DNA from: Syntrophomonas sp. DTU019
GTDB lineage: Bacteria; Bacillota; Syntrophomonadia; Syntrophomonadales; Syntrophomonadaceae
Assembly (NCBI GenBank): GCA_913757435.1
Contig: CAJYDM010000003.1
Span: 186,001-250,000 of the forward strand
Length of the DNA stretch: 64,000 bases
Reading direction: 5' to 3'
Shown in pieces: positions 26,432 through 36,269 of the stretch. A program made the translations under genes and the position numbers. The stretch's first letter is position 1. Each line of letters begins with the position of its first letter. The notes beneath the pieces are model-generated. The model made no database searches, was not told the origin of the DNA, and worked only from the letters and a program-made list of their open reading frames with translations.

Positions 26432-27622
26432 GTGAGCAAGAGATTATTCACATCAGAATCGGTTACTGAAGGGCATCCCGATAAGATAGCGGATCAGATT
26501 TCGGATACTATACTAGACGCCATCCTGGCCCAGGATCCTAATGGCCGGGTGGCAGCAGAGACCCTGGTGACGACTGGCCTGGTCATGGTTTCCGGGGAGA
26601 TCACCACCGAATGTTATGTGGACATTCCCAAGCTGGTTCGGCAGACGGTGCGCGATATTGGCTATACCCGGGCCAAATTCGGTTTTGATTCGGAAACCTG
26701 TGCGGTGATCACATCGCTGGATGAACAGTCCGGTGATATCGCCCTGGGGGTGGACCAGGCTTATGAAGCCAAGGCTGGGGAGATGCAAGATGAAGCCCAG
26801 CAGAGCTTGGGAGCCGGCGACCAGGGGATGATGTTCGGCTATGCCAGCAATGAAACCCCGGAACTGATGCCGATGCCTATCTCACTGGCCCATAAACTGG
26901 CCATGCGCCTCTCCGAGGTGCGCAGGCAGCAAATTGTCGACTACCTGCGTCCTGATGGCAAGACTCAGGTCACCGTGGAGTACATCGATAACCAGCCTAC
27001 CCGTATTGATACTATCGTGATTTCCTGCCAGCATCATCCCGAGGTCGACCATGCCACCATCGAACGGGATGTGCGGGAACATGTTATAAAACCGGTGGTG
27101 CCTGAAAACATGTTGGATGACAAGACGCGTTACTTTATCAACCCCACCGGGCGCTTTGTCATAGGAGGCCCACAGGGAGACACTGGTTTGACCGGGCGCA
27201 AAATCATTGTGGATACTTATGGCGGTATGGCCCGTCATGGAGGCGGGGCGTTTTCCGGCAAGGATCCCACCAAAGTGGACCGTTCTGCGGCTTATGCAGC
27301 CCGGTATGTGGCCAAAAATATCGTTGCCGCAGGTATTGCCGACCGCTGTGAAATACAATTAGCCTATGCTATTGGGGTGGCCTACCCGGTATCAGTAGGG
27401 GTGGAGACCTTTGGCACCGGGCGGATACCTGATGAAACCATCATTGAGTTGATTTATAAGAACTTTGACTTACGGCCTGGAGCAATCATCAAGAATTTGC
27501 AGCTGCGCAGGCCGATCTACCAAAAGACCGCGGCATATGGTCATTTCGGCCGCAATGATCCCGATTTCACATGGGAACAGACTGATAAAGCCGAGTCTTT
27601 GAGACAACAGGCCGGATTATAG
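26432..27622 (+). CDS. metK: S-adenosylmethionine synthase
   Basis: Makes S-adenosylmethionine from methionine and ATP. Family motifs are [32 protein letters not shown] and [22 protein letters not shown] 26432 is preferred: AAGGAG (26417-26422) is 9 bases ahead and [11 protein letters not shown] is the usual start. The upstream ATG at 26423 touches the ribosome-binding site. The result is 396 residues. I see no SAM riboswitch or T-box before it; it follows coaBC by 23 bases. Confidence 0.96.
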   Translation: MSKRLFTSESVTEGHPDKIADQISDTILDAILAQDPNGRVAAETLVTTGLVMVSGEITTECYVDIPKLVRQTVRDIGYTRAKFGFDSETCAVITSLDEQSGDIALGVDQAYEAKAGEMQDEAQQSLGAGDQGMMFGYASNETPELMPMPISLAHKLAMRLSEVRRQQIVDYLRPDGKTQVTVEYIDNQPTRIDTIVISCQHHPEVDHATIERDVREHVIKPVVPENMLDDKTRYFINPTGRFVIGGPQGDTGLTGRKIIVDTYGGMARHGGGAFSGKDPTKVDRSAAYAARYVAKNIVAAGIADRCEIQLAYAIGVAYPVSVGVETFGTGRIPDETIIELIYKNFDLRPGAIIKNLQLRRPIYQKTAAYGHFGRNDPDFTWEQTDKAESLRQQAGL

Positions 27623-27647
27623 AGATCATTACATAGCTAAGACTATG

Positions 27648-27710
27648 CCGCAGGTTAATGATGACAAGCTGCCCACCGGGCCGGTCGCATCCATCTGCGG
27701 TTCGTTTTTA
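27648..27710 (+). terminator. Possible terminator after metK
   Basis: CCGCAG (27648-27653) can pair with CTGCGG (27695-27700), followed by TTCGTTTTT. The enclosed 41 bases contain further short pairing (ATGATG-like with CATCCAT). The long loop makes it less certain than a compact terminator. Confidence 0.4.
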
Positions 27711-27736
27711 CCAAACCGTCTGATAAAGGATATAGT

Positions 27737-30121
27737 ATGCAGTGTGTACAAGTTCTTATAAACCTGCCTACGGCTCGAATGGATAATTACTTGACTTACC
27801 GGGTCCCCCGGAGTCTGATCGAGCAGGACCTCTTGGGGAAAAGAGTATTGGTAAATTTGGGTGCCCAGCTCTGCGAAGGCTATGTGGTGGCCAGGGGCGT
27901 TCCAGATACAGGCCAGGTTTTAAAGCCGGTCCTGCAGGTTCTCGATCCTTTACCGGTTGTCGATGAGGCTATGTTGGATTTGGCCAGGTGGATGGCTGAA
28001 ACCTATCTTTGCCCGGTTTCGGTGGCGCTTCAGGCCATGCTGCCGAGGCCCTTGCGGCATAAAAAGGGGCGGGTGGTAGTGCCCTTGGTGGAACCGGGGG
28101 AGGCTCAATATCCAGCAGAAATTGATTCTTCCGCTGGTGAACTGATGCAGCGTTTATGGTCATCAGGGCCGCTGCCTTATCAGCAAGCCCTGCAAGTCCT
28201 CAATGCTAATGAGCTGGAGCAATTGAAACTCCAGGGATTGATAACCGTCTCGGGCTATTATCAGATGAAGCCTCCTAAGGCGGAGCGCTATTATGCCCTG
28301 GGAGATATTGACCTTCAAGAGGTGGAGGGCCAGTTGAACCAAAAGGCCCCTCGCCAGGCGGAAGCATTGAGAATGTGTAGGCAGCATGGCATTATCGCCG
28401 CCGAAACCCTGGAACGGGCTGTGCCCCGGTCCAGTCTTAAGGCTTTGCTGGAGAAGGGGTATTTGCGCCTGTCGGCCCCGGCGGCTCAGCCGATTTCATC
28501 AGGACCCAGCCTGACCGCGGAGCAGCATGCCGCTTTGGCGGCCTTGGAGCCTGATCTTATCAATAAGCAGCCTGGTGTGTGGCTGTTGCATGGGGTCACT
28601 GCTAGCGGCAAGACAGAAATATATATGCAGGCCATTCAAAAGGCGCTGGATAGCGGGCGTCAGGCCATCATGATGGTGCCGGAAATCGCTTTGACACGGC
28701 ACCTGGAACAATTGTATCAAACCCGTTTCCCGGGACTGGCGGTACTGCACAGCCAGATGCCGGACCGGCAGCGCTATCAATCCTGGCAGGCCGTCAAAGC
28801 CGGTGAAGCCGGGGTGGTTCTGGGAACTCGCTCAGCGGTATTTGCGCCGCTTCCCAGGCTGGGTTTGATCATATTGGATGAAGAGCACGAGACCACTTAT
28901 AAACAGGAAGAGACCCCGCGTTATCATGCGCGTGAGGTGGCCTTATTCCGCGCTGCCAGGCAATCCGCTACAGTTATCTTGGGAAGCGCCACCCCGGCCG
29001 TGGAAAGTTATTATCGGGCAGTACACGGTGATTACCGGTTGTTGACTATGCCTGAGCGTATCGCCCCGGCCCGTTTGCCAAAAGTCATACTAATAGATAT
29101 GCGCCAGCATTATCGCCAGGGTGCTCATGGGGCCATATCGGTACAACTGGCTGAAGCTATGCAGCAACGCCTGCAACGTGGGGAGCAGACCATCTTATTC
29201 CTCAACCGCCGGGGTTATGCACCGGTTACCATTTGTCGCGCCTGCGGGGAAAGCCTTATGTGTCCCCATTGTGCGGTGGCCTTGACGTTTCATCGCGACA
29301 CTGACAGCTATCTATGCCACTACTGCGACTATCGCCAGCAGGTGCTGCACGCCTGTCCTGCCTGCGGGGTCCCAGGGTTATCAGCGCTGGGCCTGGGTAC
29401 ACAAAAGCTGGAAGAAGAGGTCATGAAGCTTTTCCCGCAGGCCCGTATCGGACGGCTGGATATGGACAGCAGCCGACGGCAGGGAGTGCAGAAAACCATT
29501 TTGGATAGCATGAAGTCCCGCCAGATGGATATATTAATCGGTACGCAAATGGTGGCCAAAGGTCTGGATTATCCAGGGGTAAGCCTGGTGGGCATTGTGG
29601 ATGCCGACATTTCTCTGCATCGGCCTGATTTCCGCGCCTATGAACGCACCATGCAGCTCATCGTTCAGGCTTCGGGGCGGGCCGGTCGGGGGCAGGACCC
29701 CGGAGAGGTGCTGATACAGACCTACAACCCAGACCACGACGTGATTAACTGGGCTGCGCAGCAGGATTATGAAGGCTTTTTTCAGGCCGAGATCGCATCT
29801 CGGGAGCTGTTGCAATATCCGCCCTACACCTGCATAATGCGTATAGTAGTCTGGGATGTCGAAGAAAAGCGGGGCCAGCTTATTGCTGCAGACCTTTCTA
29901 ATCGGATTTATGAGATAATAGATGCCAAAGAAGATCAGATAACCATTCTGGGCCCGGCGCCATGCCCCATTAACCGGCTGCGCGGCAAGTATCGGCAGCA
30001 GATTCTGGTTAAGGCAGATAACAGGATGATGTTGAGCAGTATAGGACAGAGCTTGCTCGCTTTGAAACATCCTCAGCAAGTGCGCATAGAGATAGATATA
30101 GACCCTCTGTCGACATTGTAA
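27737..30121 (+). CDS. priA: Primosomal helicase PriA
   Basis: 3'-5' DNA helicase that reloads the replisome at stalled forks. The N-terminal DNA-binding region (1-100) is followed by Walker A GVTASGKTEIYMQ, DEEH box ILDEEHETTYKQEE, and the zinc-binding insertion with paired cysteines (CRACGESLMCPHC, then CHYCDYRQQVLHACPACG). The C-terminal helicase lobe has GTQMVAKGLDYPGV and QASGRAGRG. At 794 residues it is full length. It lies in the usual coaBC-(metK)-priA-def-fmt order. Confidence 0.96.
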   Translation: MQCVQVLINLPTARMDNYLTYRVPRSLIEQDLLGKRVLVNLGAQLCEGYVVARGVPDTGQVLKPVLQVLDPLPVVDEAMLDLARWMAETYLCPVSVALQAMLPRPLRHKKGRVVVPLVEPGEAQYPAEIDSSAGELMQRLWSSGPLPYQQALQVLNANELEQLKLQGLITVSGYYQMKPPKAERYYALGDIDLQEVEGQLNQKAPRQAEALRMCRQHGIIAAETLERAVPRSSLKALLEKGYLRLSAPAAQPISSGPSLTAEQHAALAALEPDLINKQPGVWLLHGVTASGKTEIYMQAIQKALDSGRQAIMMVPEIALTRHLEQLYQTRFPGLAVLHSQMPDRQRYQSWQAVKAGEAGVVLGTRSAVFAPLPRLGLIILDEEHETTYKQEETPRYHAREVALFRAARQSATVILGSATPAVESYYRAVHGDYRLLTMPERIAPARLPKVILIDMRQHYRQGAHGAISVQLAEAMQQRLQRGEQTILFLNRRGYAPVTICRACGESLMCPHCAVALTFHRDTDSYLCHYCDYRQQVLHACPACGVPGLSALGLGTQKLEEEVMKLFPQARIGRLDMDSSRRQGVQKTILDSMKSRQMDILIGTQMVAKGLDYPGVSLVGIVDADISLHRPDFRAYERTMQLIVQASGRAGRGQDPGEVLIQTYNPDHDVINWAAQQDYEGFFQAEIASRELLQYPPYTCIMRIVVWDVEEKRGQLIAADLSNRIYEIIDAKEDQITILGPAPCPINRLRGKYRQQILVKADNRMMLSSIGQSLLALKHPQQVRIEIDIDPLSTL

Positions 30122-30165
30122 CCAACGAAAAGGTACATTTAAATGCCATGTAAGGAGAGTGTTTA

Positions 30166-30618
30166 ATGGCGGTATACCAAGTTTTGAAGCTTCCTGATGA
30201 AACCTTGCGGGCCCGCTCGGCACCGGTTTCCAAGATCAATGATGGCATTCTGCGGGTTCTGGACAATATGCGTGATACCCTTCATGCTGAACAGGGCTTG
30301 GGGTTGGCGGCCCCGCAGATAGGGATATTAAAGCGCCTTATAATAATTGATACCGGAGAGCAGTATATCGAACTGATAAACCCAGAAATCATCAGTCGTG
30401 AGGGTGAAAAGATCAGCACCGAAGGCTGCCTGAGTGTACCCGGAATCATCGGGCGGGTAGCGCGTTCCCTGCACGTTAAGGCCAGGGGTTTAAACCGTCA
30501 TGGAGAAGAGGTGGAGATCTCCGCCAGCGATCTTCTGGCCAAGGCTTTGCAGCATGAGATCGATCACCTGGACGGGATACTGTTTATTGACAAAGCCATT
30601 GAGACCAGAAGAGAATGA
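30166..30618 (+). CDS. def: Peptide deformylase
   Basis: Metalloenzyme that removes the formyl group from nascent proteins. All three motifs are present: GLGLAAPQIG, EGCLSVPG (metal cysteine) and HEIDHLDG (HExxH). At 150 residues it is a type-1, compact enzyme. AAGGAGAG precedes the ATG. It is followed after 13 bases by fmt, which performs the matching formylation of initiator tRNA. Confidence 0.96.
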   Translation: MAVYQVLKLPDETLRARSAPVSKINDGILRVLDNMRDTLHAEQGLGLAAPQIGILKRLIIIDTGEQYIELINPEIISREGEKISTEGCLSVPGIIGRVARSLHVKARGLNRHGEEVEISASDLLAKALQHEIDHLDGILFIDKAIETRRE

Positions 30619-30631
30619 TGAGGAAAGCTTA

Positions 30632-31564
30632 GTGAAGATAGTATTCATGGGAACAGCCCCATTCGCGGTGCCCAGTCTGCAGGCCCTCTTAGAGGCCGGG
30701 CATACCATCTGCGGGGTCATAACCCAACCCGACAAACCACGGGGGCGGGGGCACAAAGTGTCTTACAGCCCTGTCAAGGAGTATGCTTTAAAGCAGGGGC
30801 TGGAGATATTCCAACCGGATAAAATCAAAACTCCGGATGCTTTGCAGCAGATATCAGCCTGGAATCCTCATCTGATAACCGTGGTAGCCTATGGACAGAT
30901 CATCCCGGAGAATATTCTCACTCTGCCGCAGTATGGATGTATTAACGTGCATGGCTCACTGCTGCCCCGTTACCGCGGCGCGGCCCCTATTCAGAGGGCA
31001 CTCATGGCCGGTGAGAAACTGACCGGGGTGACCACTATGTTTATGGATAAGGGCCTGGATACCGGCGACATGATCAGACGGGCGGAGATGATCATCGATG
31101 ATGATATTGATTATGGTGAACTGCAGGATCAGCTGGCTGTATTGGGGGCAGAGCTATTGTTACAGACCATAGAAGATCTCACTTCAGGTACGGCCTGCCG
31201 TCAGCCTCAGGATGCCAGCCAGGCTACTTATGCTCCGGCTCTAACCAGAAGCGATGAACTGATCTCTTGGGAGCAACCGGCGTTGGTGATCCATAATCAG
31301 ATCCGCGCCCTTAGTCCGCAACCCGGCGCCTACACCACTTTTAAAGGCAGCAAACTCAAAGTGTTCCGCAGTCGCGTAGTCAGCACCACCGCTCAGGATG
31401 GAGCTCCAGGCCAAATCGAAGCGGTATCAAACGGCCTGTTGGTCATTACCGGACAAGGCCTGCTGGAACTCTTGGAGGTTCAAAAAGAGGGACGCAAGCG
31501 CATGCCAGCCCGGGATTTCGCAGCTGGCCAGCGTATATCGGCGGGACTTGCCCTGGGAACTTGA
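30632..31564 (+). CDS. fmt: Methionyl-tRNA formyltransferase
   Basis: Formylates initiator Met-tRNA using 10-formyltetrahydrofolate. The catalytic loop and substrate site are visible: VFMGTAPFAVPSLQAL, TQPDKPRGRGHK, and NVHGSLLPRYRGAAPIQRA with the asparagine-histidine pair. The C-terminal OB-like domain recognises tRNA. Start GTG 30632 gives MKIVFMGT; the longer frame to 30500 runs inside def. AGGAAAG lies upstream. Length is 310 residues, the normal size. Confidence 0.95.
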   Translation: MKIVFMGTAPFAVPSLQALLEAGHTICGVITQPDKPRGRGHKVSYSPVKEYALKQGLEIFQPDKIKTPDALQQISAWNPHLITVVAYGQIIPENILTLPQYGCINVHGSLLPRYRGAAPIQRALMAGEKLTGVTTMFMDKGLDTGDMIRRAEMIIDDDIDYGELQDQLAVLGAELLLQTIEDLTSGTACRQPQDASQATYAPALTRSDELISWEQPALVIHNQIRALSPQPGAYTTFKGSKLKVFRSRVVSTTAQDGAPGQIEAVSNGLLVITGQGLLELLEVQKEGRKRMPARDFAAGQRISAGLALGT

Positions 31565-31575
31565 AGGAGAGGGTA

Positions 31576-32328
31576 ATGCAGGTCAAAAAACGTCTCTATG
31601 TCGGTTTATTGAGTGTAAGCCTGATGATGGCAGTCGGGCTGGCAGCTCTGCTGTGGTATCTGTTCGCCAACCGGGCCCTGCTTATCAACCAGGTGGTACT
31701 GATAAGCCTGGCATACCTGGCGGTGGTGATTTTCGTTGTTCTGGGCCTGGGAATACTGGGCATCGTAATTATGATCATCCGCTCCAAAAGCGTACCTTCG
31801 CTGGAGGCGGTCACCCTCTGGGCTAATGAATTATTGTTTCCCATAGCACTGGCGATAGGAAAATTTTTTGGCATCGAAAAAGAAAAAATCCTCAAATCTT
31901 ATATATCAGTGAATAACTATTTAGTAGGCAACAAACAACTGTCCTTAAAGACTTCCGATATCATGATCCTGTTGCCGCACTGCCTGCAGGATTCGGAATG
32001 CAAGTTCAAAATAACCATAGACGTTGACAACTGCAAGAATTGCGGTAAATGTAAAATAAGTGATTTAAGGGAATTAGCCGACCGCTATCAGGTTAGACTG
32101 CGCGTGGCTACCGGCGGCACTTTGGCCAGAAAATGGATACAGGAAAACCATCCCAAGGCGGTTATTGCCGTGGCCTGTGAACGCGACCTGTCTTCGGGCA
32201 TACAAGACAGCGGCGGACTTCCAGTATTGGGTGTCTTAAACTGCAGGCCTAATGGACCCTGTATCAATACAGACGTTGATGTGGCAGAGATCGAACGAGC
32301 TTTGCTCACACTTAGCAAAGGAGGCTAG
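31576..32328 (+). CDS. DUF116 membrane protein with cysteine motifs
   Basis: Protein of unknown function that commonly sits after fmt in Clostridia. Two membrane helices (about 8-30 and 38-65) precede a cytoplasmic domain with conserved cysteines: LPHCLQDSEC, DNCKNCGKCKISDL, VACERDL and LNCRPNGPC. The CxxCxxC grouping suggests an iron-sulfur or zinc site. ATG 31576 follows AAGGAG, which overlaps the fmt stop. It is followed by the YugP-like protease after 2 bases. Role unknown; a membrane-bound redox or metal function is inference. Confidence 0.8.
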   Translation: MQVKKRLYVGLLSVSLMMAVGLAALLWYLFANRALLINQVVLISLAYLAVVIFVVLGLGILGIVIMIIRSKSVPSLEAVTLWANELLFPIALAIGKFFGIEKEKILKSYISVNNYLVGNKQLSLKTSDIMILLPHCLQDSECKFKITIDVDNCKNCGKCKISDLRELADRYQVRLRVATGGTLARKWIQENHPKAVIAVACERDLSSGIQDSGGLPVLGVLNCRPNGPCINTDVDVAEIERALLTLSKGG

Positions 32329-32330
32329 CT

Positions 32331-33005
32331 ATGATTTATCTGGTTTTTATTCTACCGGCTCTGGCTTTATCTTTTTATGCACAGTTCAAAATCAAATCCA
32401 CATTTGAAAGGTATTCACAGGTCAGGTCTCAGCGCGGCATCACCGGCAGGGAAGCGGCCGCCACCATACTGCGCCGCAACCAGATGGGAGGCATCGCCAT
32501 TGAAGCGGTGGCGGGATCGTTGTCAGATCATTACGACCCTGGGGCCAAGGTGGTGCGCTTGTCAGAGAGTGTATATGGCAGTAATTCCCTGGCGGCTATA
32601 GGGGTGGCGGCACATGAGAGCGGGCATGCCATACAGCATAGTGAGCGTTATGGGCTTTTGGAATTGCGCCACAGCATCGTGCCCATCAGCAATTTTGCCT
32701 CTTCGGCCTCCTTTCCCATCCTCTTGCTGGGATTTGTTATGCAAAGCCCCAGCCTGATACTGGGCGGTATCATCCTGTTCAGCCTGGTGGTCCTGTTCCA
32801 CGTAGTCACGCTGCCGGTGGAGATAAACGCTTCACAGCGCGCAGTAGCGGAGCTGAGTTCGGCCGGCCTGGTCAGCCATGACGAGATCCCGGCTATCAAA
32901 CAAGTATTGGGCGCTGCTGCCCTAACCTATTTGGCGGCCACTATATCAGCGGTTTCTAACCTGCTCTATTATTTGATGATTTTTACAGGGGGAAATGACG
33001 ATTAA
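32331..33005 (+). CDS. YugP-like neutral zinc metallopeptidase (Zn_peptidase_2)
   Basis: Integral membrane metalloprotease of 224 residues. The zinc motif is HESGH in GVAAHESGHAIQH. Hydrophobic helices lie at about 1-18, 120-145, 148-170 and 195-218. The stretch VTLPVEINASQRAVAEL after the third helix is a family signature that supplies a further acidic ligand. AGGAGG precedes the ATG. Its last 11 bases overlap the start of rsmB, so translation is coupled. Substrate is unknown. Confidence 0.9.
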   Translation: MIYLVFILPALALSFYAQFKIKSTFERYSQVRSQRGITGREAAATILRRNQMGGIAIEAVAGSLSDHYDPGAKVVRLSESVYGSNSLAAIGVAAHESGHAIQHSERYGLLELRHSIVPISNFASSASFPILLLGFVMQSPSLILGGIILFSLVVLFHVVTLPVEINASQRAVAELSSAGLVSHDEIPAIKQVLGAAALTYLAATISAVSNLLYYLMIFTGGNDD

Positions 33006-34407
33006 AGAGCCTATTAGCCGCGGCGGAATAAATTCTCAAACGGGGGCAGAGGCCCGCCTGATGGCCGTTCGCATATTATATCAGGTCCTGGAAAAAGGGC
33101 AATATGCCAATCTGGCCCTGGAACGCAGCCTGCGCCAGAGCACCCTTTCCTGGTTAGACCGACATCTCGTAACCGAAATAGTAAATGGCAGCATACGCAT
33201 GGTCAGGCACCTGGACTGGGTGCTTGACCTGTTTTTGGCATGGCCGGTCTCTAAACAGCAGACTCATACGCGCAATATTCTGCGCATCTCGCTTTATCAG
33301 CTTTTGTTCATGGACCGCATACCTGATTATGCTGTTGTGGATGATGCTGTCACAATGGCTAAAGCCAAGGCGGGAAAAAGGGTTGGAGCCATGGTAAATG
33401 GGGTGCTGCGCAATATTTTGCGCAACCGTGATAAGATACAACTTCCGCAAGATGATCCGGTTCATTGCCTGGCGGTAAAATATTCCTATCCCGACTGGCT
33501 GGTGAGGGAGTTTATGAAACTGGCCGATCTGAGCCAGGTAGAGCAGCTGCTGCTATACATGAATCAGCCCCCGGCAGTGGTGTTGCGTAACAATGCCTTG
33601 CGTATTGAACGCCCGGAGTTGATCAACATGCTGCAAACCGAGGGAGTTACAGCTCAGGCCGGAGCATATACCCCCTGGTCGGTCTACATATCCGGCCTTA
33701 AAAAGCCCATAACTGAACTGCCGTCCTATCAGTCCGGCTTATTCTACTTGCAGAATGAGGGATCTATGCTGGCTGCGGCCATCCTGGCTCCCGAACCGGG
33801 ATCGCTGTGCTATGACCTTGGCGCTGGGGTGGGTGGAAAGAGTACTCACCTGGCGGAATATATGGGGGATATAGGTGAGATCAGGGCAGTAGAGCTGCAT
33901 AACCACAAGGTGGAGCTTTTGAAAGCCAACTGCCGCCGCTTGGGGATAAACAGTGTGACTCCCATAAACTGCGACCTATTGCACCTCAAAACCGGACTGA
34001 CTGAAGCCGCCGGGGTGCTTCTTGATGCCCCTTGCTCAGGTTGGGGAGTGCTGAATCGCCGTGCTGATGCCAGATGGCGCCTCAAGGCAGAAACGCTTCA
34101 AGATTTGCCCAAACTGCAATACCAACTACTGCAGGCTGCATCACGGTTAGTAAGCCCGGGAGGATTGCTGTTATACAGCACCTGCACCATCAATCCGGCT
34201 GAGAACCAGGGTGTGGTGGAGGCGTTTCTAAAGGATCGGGGCAAAGATTTTGTTCCGCAGGGCTTTGACGATAAAATCAATTTTTTCCCCCTTGAAGAGC
34301 GGGATATCCAAGCGGCTAAGAGGGGAAGCCTGACCGTATGGCCGGGCCGATATCGGTGTGATGGGATGTTTTATGCTTTAATGAGGAGATTGGGTGCGGA
34401 TGAATAG
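32995..34407 (+). CDS. rsmB: 16S rRNA m5C967 methyltransferase RsmB
   Basis: Methylates cytosine 967 of 16S rRNA with SAM. The N-terminal NusB-like RNA-binding domain (about 15-150, AVRILYQVLEKGQYANLALER) is followed by a Rossmann methyltransferase: SAM site DLGAGVGGKSTHLAEYM, catalytic motifs LDAPCSGWGVLNRR (motif IV) and LLYSTCTINPAEN (motif VI with the nucleophilic cysteine). Length 470 is full size. It overlaps both neighbours, which puts it inside one transcript with fmt and rlmN. Confidence 0.95.
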   Translation: MTIKEPISRGGINSQTGAEARLMAVRILYQVLEKGQYANLALERSLRQSTLSWLDRHLVTEIVNGSIRMVRHLDWVLDLFLAWPVSKQQTHTRNILRISLYQLLFMDRIPDYAVVDDAVTMAKAKAGKRVGAMVNGVLRNILRNRDKIQLPQDDPVHCLAVKYSYPDWLVREFMKLADLSQVEQLLLYMNQPPAVVLRNNALRIERPELINMLQTEGVTAQAGAYTPWSVYISGLKKPITELPSYQSGLFYLQNEGSMLAAAILAPEPGSLCYDLGAGVGGKSTHLAEYMGDIGEIRAVELHNHKVELLKANCRRLGINSVTPINCDLLHLKTGLTEAAGVLLDAPCSGWGVLNRRADARWRLKAETLQDLPKLQYQLLQAASRLVSPGGLLLYSTCTINPAENQGVVEAFLKDRGKDFVPQGFDDKINFFPLEERDIQAAKRGSLTVWPGRYRCDGMFYALMRRLGADE

Positions 34408-35470
34408 TATCGACAAGATCGAATTGATAGGGATGAATATCGGGGAATTGGAGGATTTCGCGTCCAGGCTGGGACAGCCGCGTTTTCGAGGACGGCAACT
34501 GCACCGCTGGATCTATGTAAAAGACACCTCCTCTTTTTATGAAATGAGCGACCTGCCCCGTCAAGTCAGGCAGCAGTTTGATGATCGGGCGCGTATTTCG
34601 ATCCCTCGGGTACTAAAACAGCGGGTGGCTTCTGATGGAACCCGCAAGTTTTTGATGGAGATGAATGACAAGAAACGGGTGGAAACGGTATTGATACCCC
34701 AGTCCCGCGACTTGAATGGACGTTATACACTGTGCGTATCCTCACAGGTGGGATGCCCGCTGCGCTGCGCTTTTTGTGCCACCGGGCAAGGGGTATTTCA
34801 GCGCAACCTGGCTGCTCATGAAATAGTAGGTCAATTTTTAGGTTCACGGCGTGAACTGAAAAGACGCCTTAAAAATCCTGAAGAGCCCCTGATAACCAAT
34901 GTGGTGTACATGGGCATGGGAGAGCCTTTACTGAACTTGACCGAAGTGATCCATTCTATTCGCATCCTCAATGACCCGCGCGGTATTCAGCTGGGCCAGC
35001 GCCACATTACCATTTCCACCTGCGGAGAAGCTACCGGCATCTTGCGCCTGGCTGAAGAGGACCTGCAGATAACCCTGGCCATTTCTCTGCATGCCGCCGA
35101 TGACCAGTTGCGCGATGAATTGGTGCCGATCAACAAGAAATATCCTCTGGCTGCTTTAATGACAGCGGTCAAAAAATATGTGGAAAAAACCGGACGCCGG
35201 GTGACTTTCGAATATATCATGTTAGATGGGGTCAATATCAGCCGTAAAGATGCGGAAAACCTGGCTAAGCTGGTAAAACCTTTACTGGCGAATATCAATC
35301 TAATTCCCTATAATGAAGTAGATGGTTTACTTTACCGCAAGCCTGAGGCGCAGGATGTTCAAGCCTTTTGCAACTGGCTGAAGGCGGCCGGGCTTAATGT
35401 GAGTGTGCGCGAAGAACATGGCGGAGACATTGAGGCTGCCTGTGGACAATTGGCGGTAAAACAAAGTTGA
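34394..35470 (+). CDS. rlmN: Dual-specificity 23S rRNA/tRNA adenine C2-methyltransferase RlmN
   Basis: Radical-SAM enzyme that methylates A2503 of 23S rRNA and A37 of some tRNAs. The 4Fe-4S motif is CPLRCAFC, within VSSQVGCPLRCAFCATGQ. Catalytic residues include C near the C-terminus (EHGGDIEAACGQL). NVVYMGMGEPLLNL is the GGE-equivalent SAM-binding element. GAGGAG lies 5 bases before GTG 34394 and 11 before ATG 34400; either start is possible and they differ by two residues. It overlaps rsmB. Confidence 0.95.
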   Translation: MRMNSIDKIELIGMNIGELEDFASRLGQPRFRGRQLHRWIYVKDTSSFYEMSDLPRQVRQQFDDRARISIPRVLKQRVASDGTRKFLMEMNDKKRVETVLIPQSRDLNGRYTLCVSSQVGCPLRCAFCATGQGVFQRNLAAHEIVGQFLGSRRELKRRLKNPEEPLITNVVYMGMGEPLLNLTEVIHSIRILNDPRGIQLGQRHITISTCGEATGILRLAEEDLQITLAISLHAADDQLRDELVPINKKYPLAALMTAVKKYVEKTGRRVTFEYIMLDGVNISRKDAENLAKLVKPLLANINLIPYNEVDGLLYRKPEAQDVQAFCNWLKAAGLNVSVREEHGGDIEAACGQLAVKQS

Positions 35471-35499
35471 TCAGCTGGAGAGAGGCCACGAGTATAAAC

Positions 35500-35525
35500 A
35501 GGTGCGACCCTAAAGACTCGCACCT
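35500..35525 (+). repeat. Perfect inverted repeat between rlmN and the PP2C gene
   Basis: AGGTGCGA (35500-35507) and TCGCACCT (35518-35525) form an 8-bp stem with a 10-base loop, 19 bases before the phosphatase ATG. No T-run follows. It may be a processing site or a translation-control hairpin within the operon. Confidence 0.5.
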
Positions 35526-35543
35526 AATGGGTCAGGGTGGATA

Positions 35544-36257
35544 ATGAGAGTAAGTGTAGCAACTAATATCGGCAGGGTCAGGCAAAAAAATGAAGACAGC
35601 TATCTGGTAGATACCGCAAGAGGACTCTTTGCGGTTTGTGATGGCATGGGGGGGCATAGCGGTGGTGATGTGGCTTCACGGACCGCCGTTCGCAGCATTC
35701 ATGCCTGGGTGAAGGACAACCCGCCGGGCAACTCCATAACTCCGTTGGAGGGTGCCCTACAACACGCCAACCGCATGGTTTGGGAAGAGAGCCAGGCCAA
35801 TGCTGACCTGCACGATATGGGTACTACTGCGACCGTTGCCTTGATATGGGAAAATCGCCTCTTTGTAGGCCATGTAGGGGACAGCGCCTTATTTCTGATA
35901 CGCAACGGACAGATCGAGAAGCTCACCCGGGATCACACCCTGGCTGAACAAATGGTTAGCCAGGGATTGATAACAGCGGAAGAATCCCGCAGCAGCGCCT
36001 ATAACCACATCTTGACCCGGGCTATTGGCATCGCCCCGCGGGTGGAGATAGACAGCTGCCAGGTTCCACTGGCTTATGGAGATGCAATACTGATGTGCAG
36101 TGATGGTTTGAGCGACCTGCTGACTCCCGAGGATATTTTGGAGATCTACCAACAGAATCCCCATCATTTGGACGAGATCGCTGAGGAATTGGTCCAGACT
36201 GCTCTGGCCCGAGGCGGATATGACAATATAACCCTCATACTTCTACTCACCGACTAG
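35544..36257 (+). CDS. prpC: PP2C-type serine/threonine phosphatase (PrpC/Stp)
   Basis: Metal-dependent phosphatase that reverses phosphorylation by the neighbouring PASTA kinase. PP2C motifs are complete: RVRQKNEDSYL, CDGMGGHSGGDVAS, HVGDSALFLI, RDHTLAEQMV, ILTRAIG, CSDGLSDLL and GGYDNITLI. These aspartates bind two or three Mn/Mg ions. Length is 237. No membrane helix, so it is cytoplasmic. The kinase gene follows after 12 bases, the conserved prpC-prkC pair. Confidence 0.96.
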   Translation: MRVSVATNIGRVRQKNEDSYLVDTARGLFAVCDGMGGHSGGDVASRTAVRSIHAWVKDNPPGNSITPLEGALQHANRMVWEESQANADLHDMGTTATVALIWENRLFVGHVGDSALFLIRNGQIEKLTRDHTLAEQMVSQGLITAEESRSSAYNHILTRAIGIAPRVEIDSCQVPLAYGDAILMCSDGLSDLLTPEDILEIYQQNPHHLDEIAEELVQTALARGGYDNITLILLLTD

Positions 36258-36269
36258 GAGGTTAAGAGA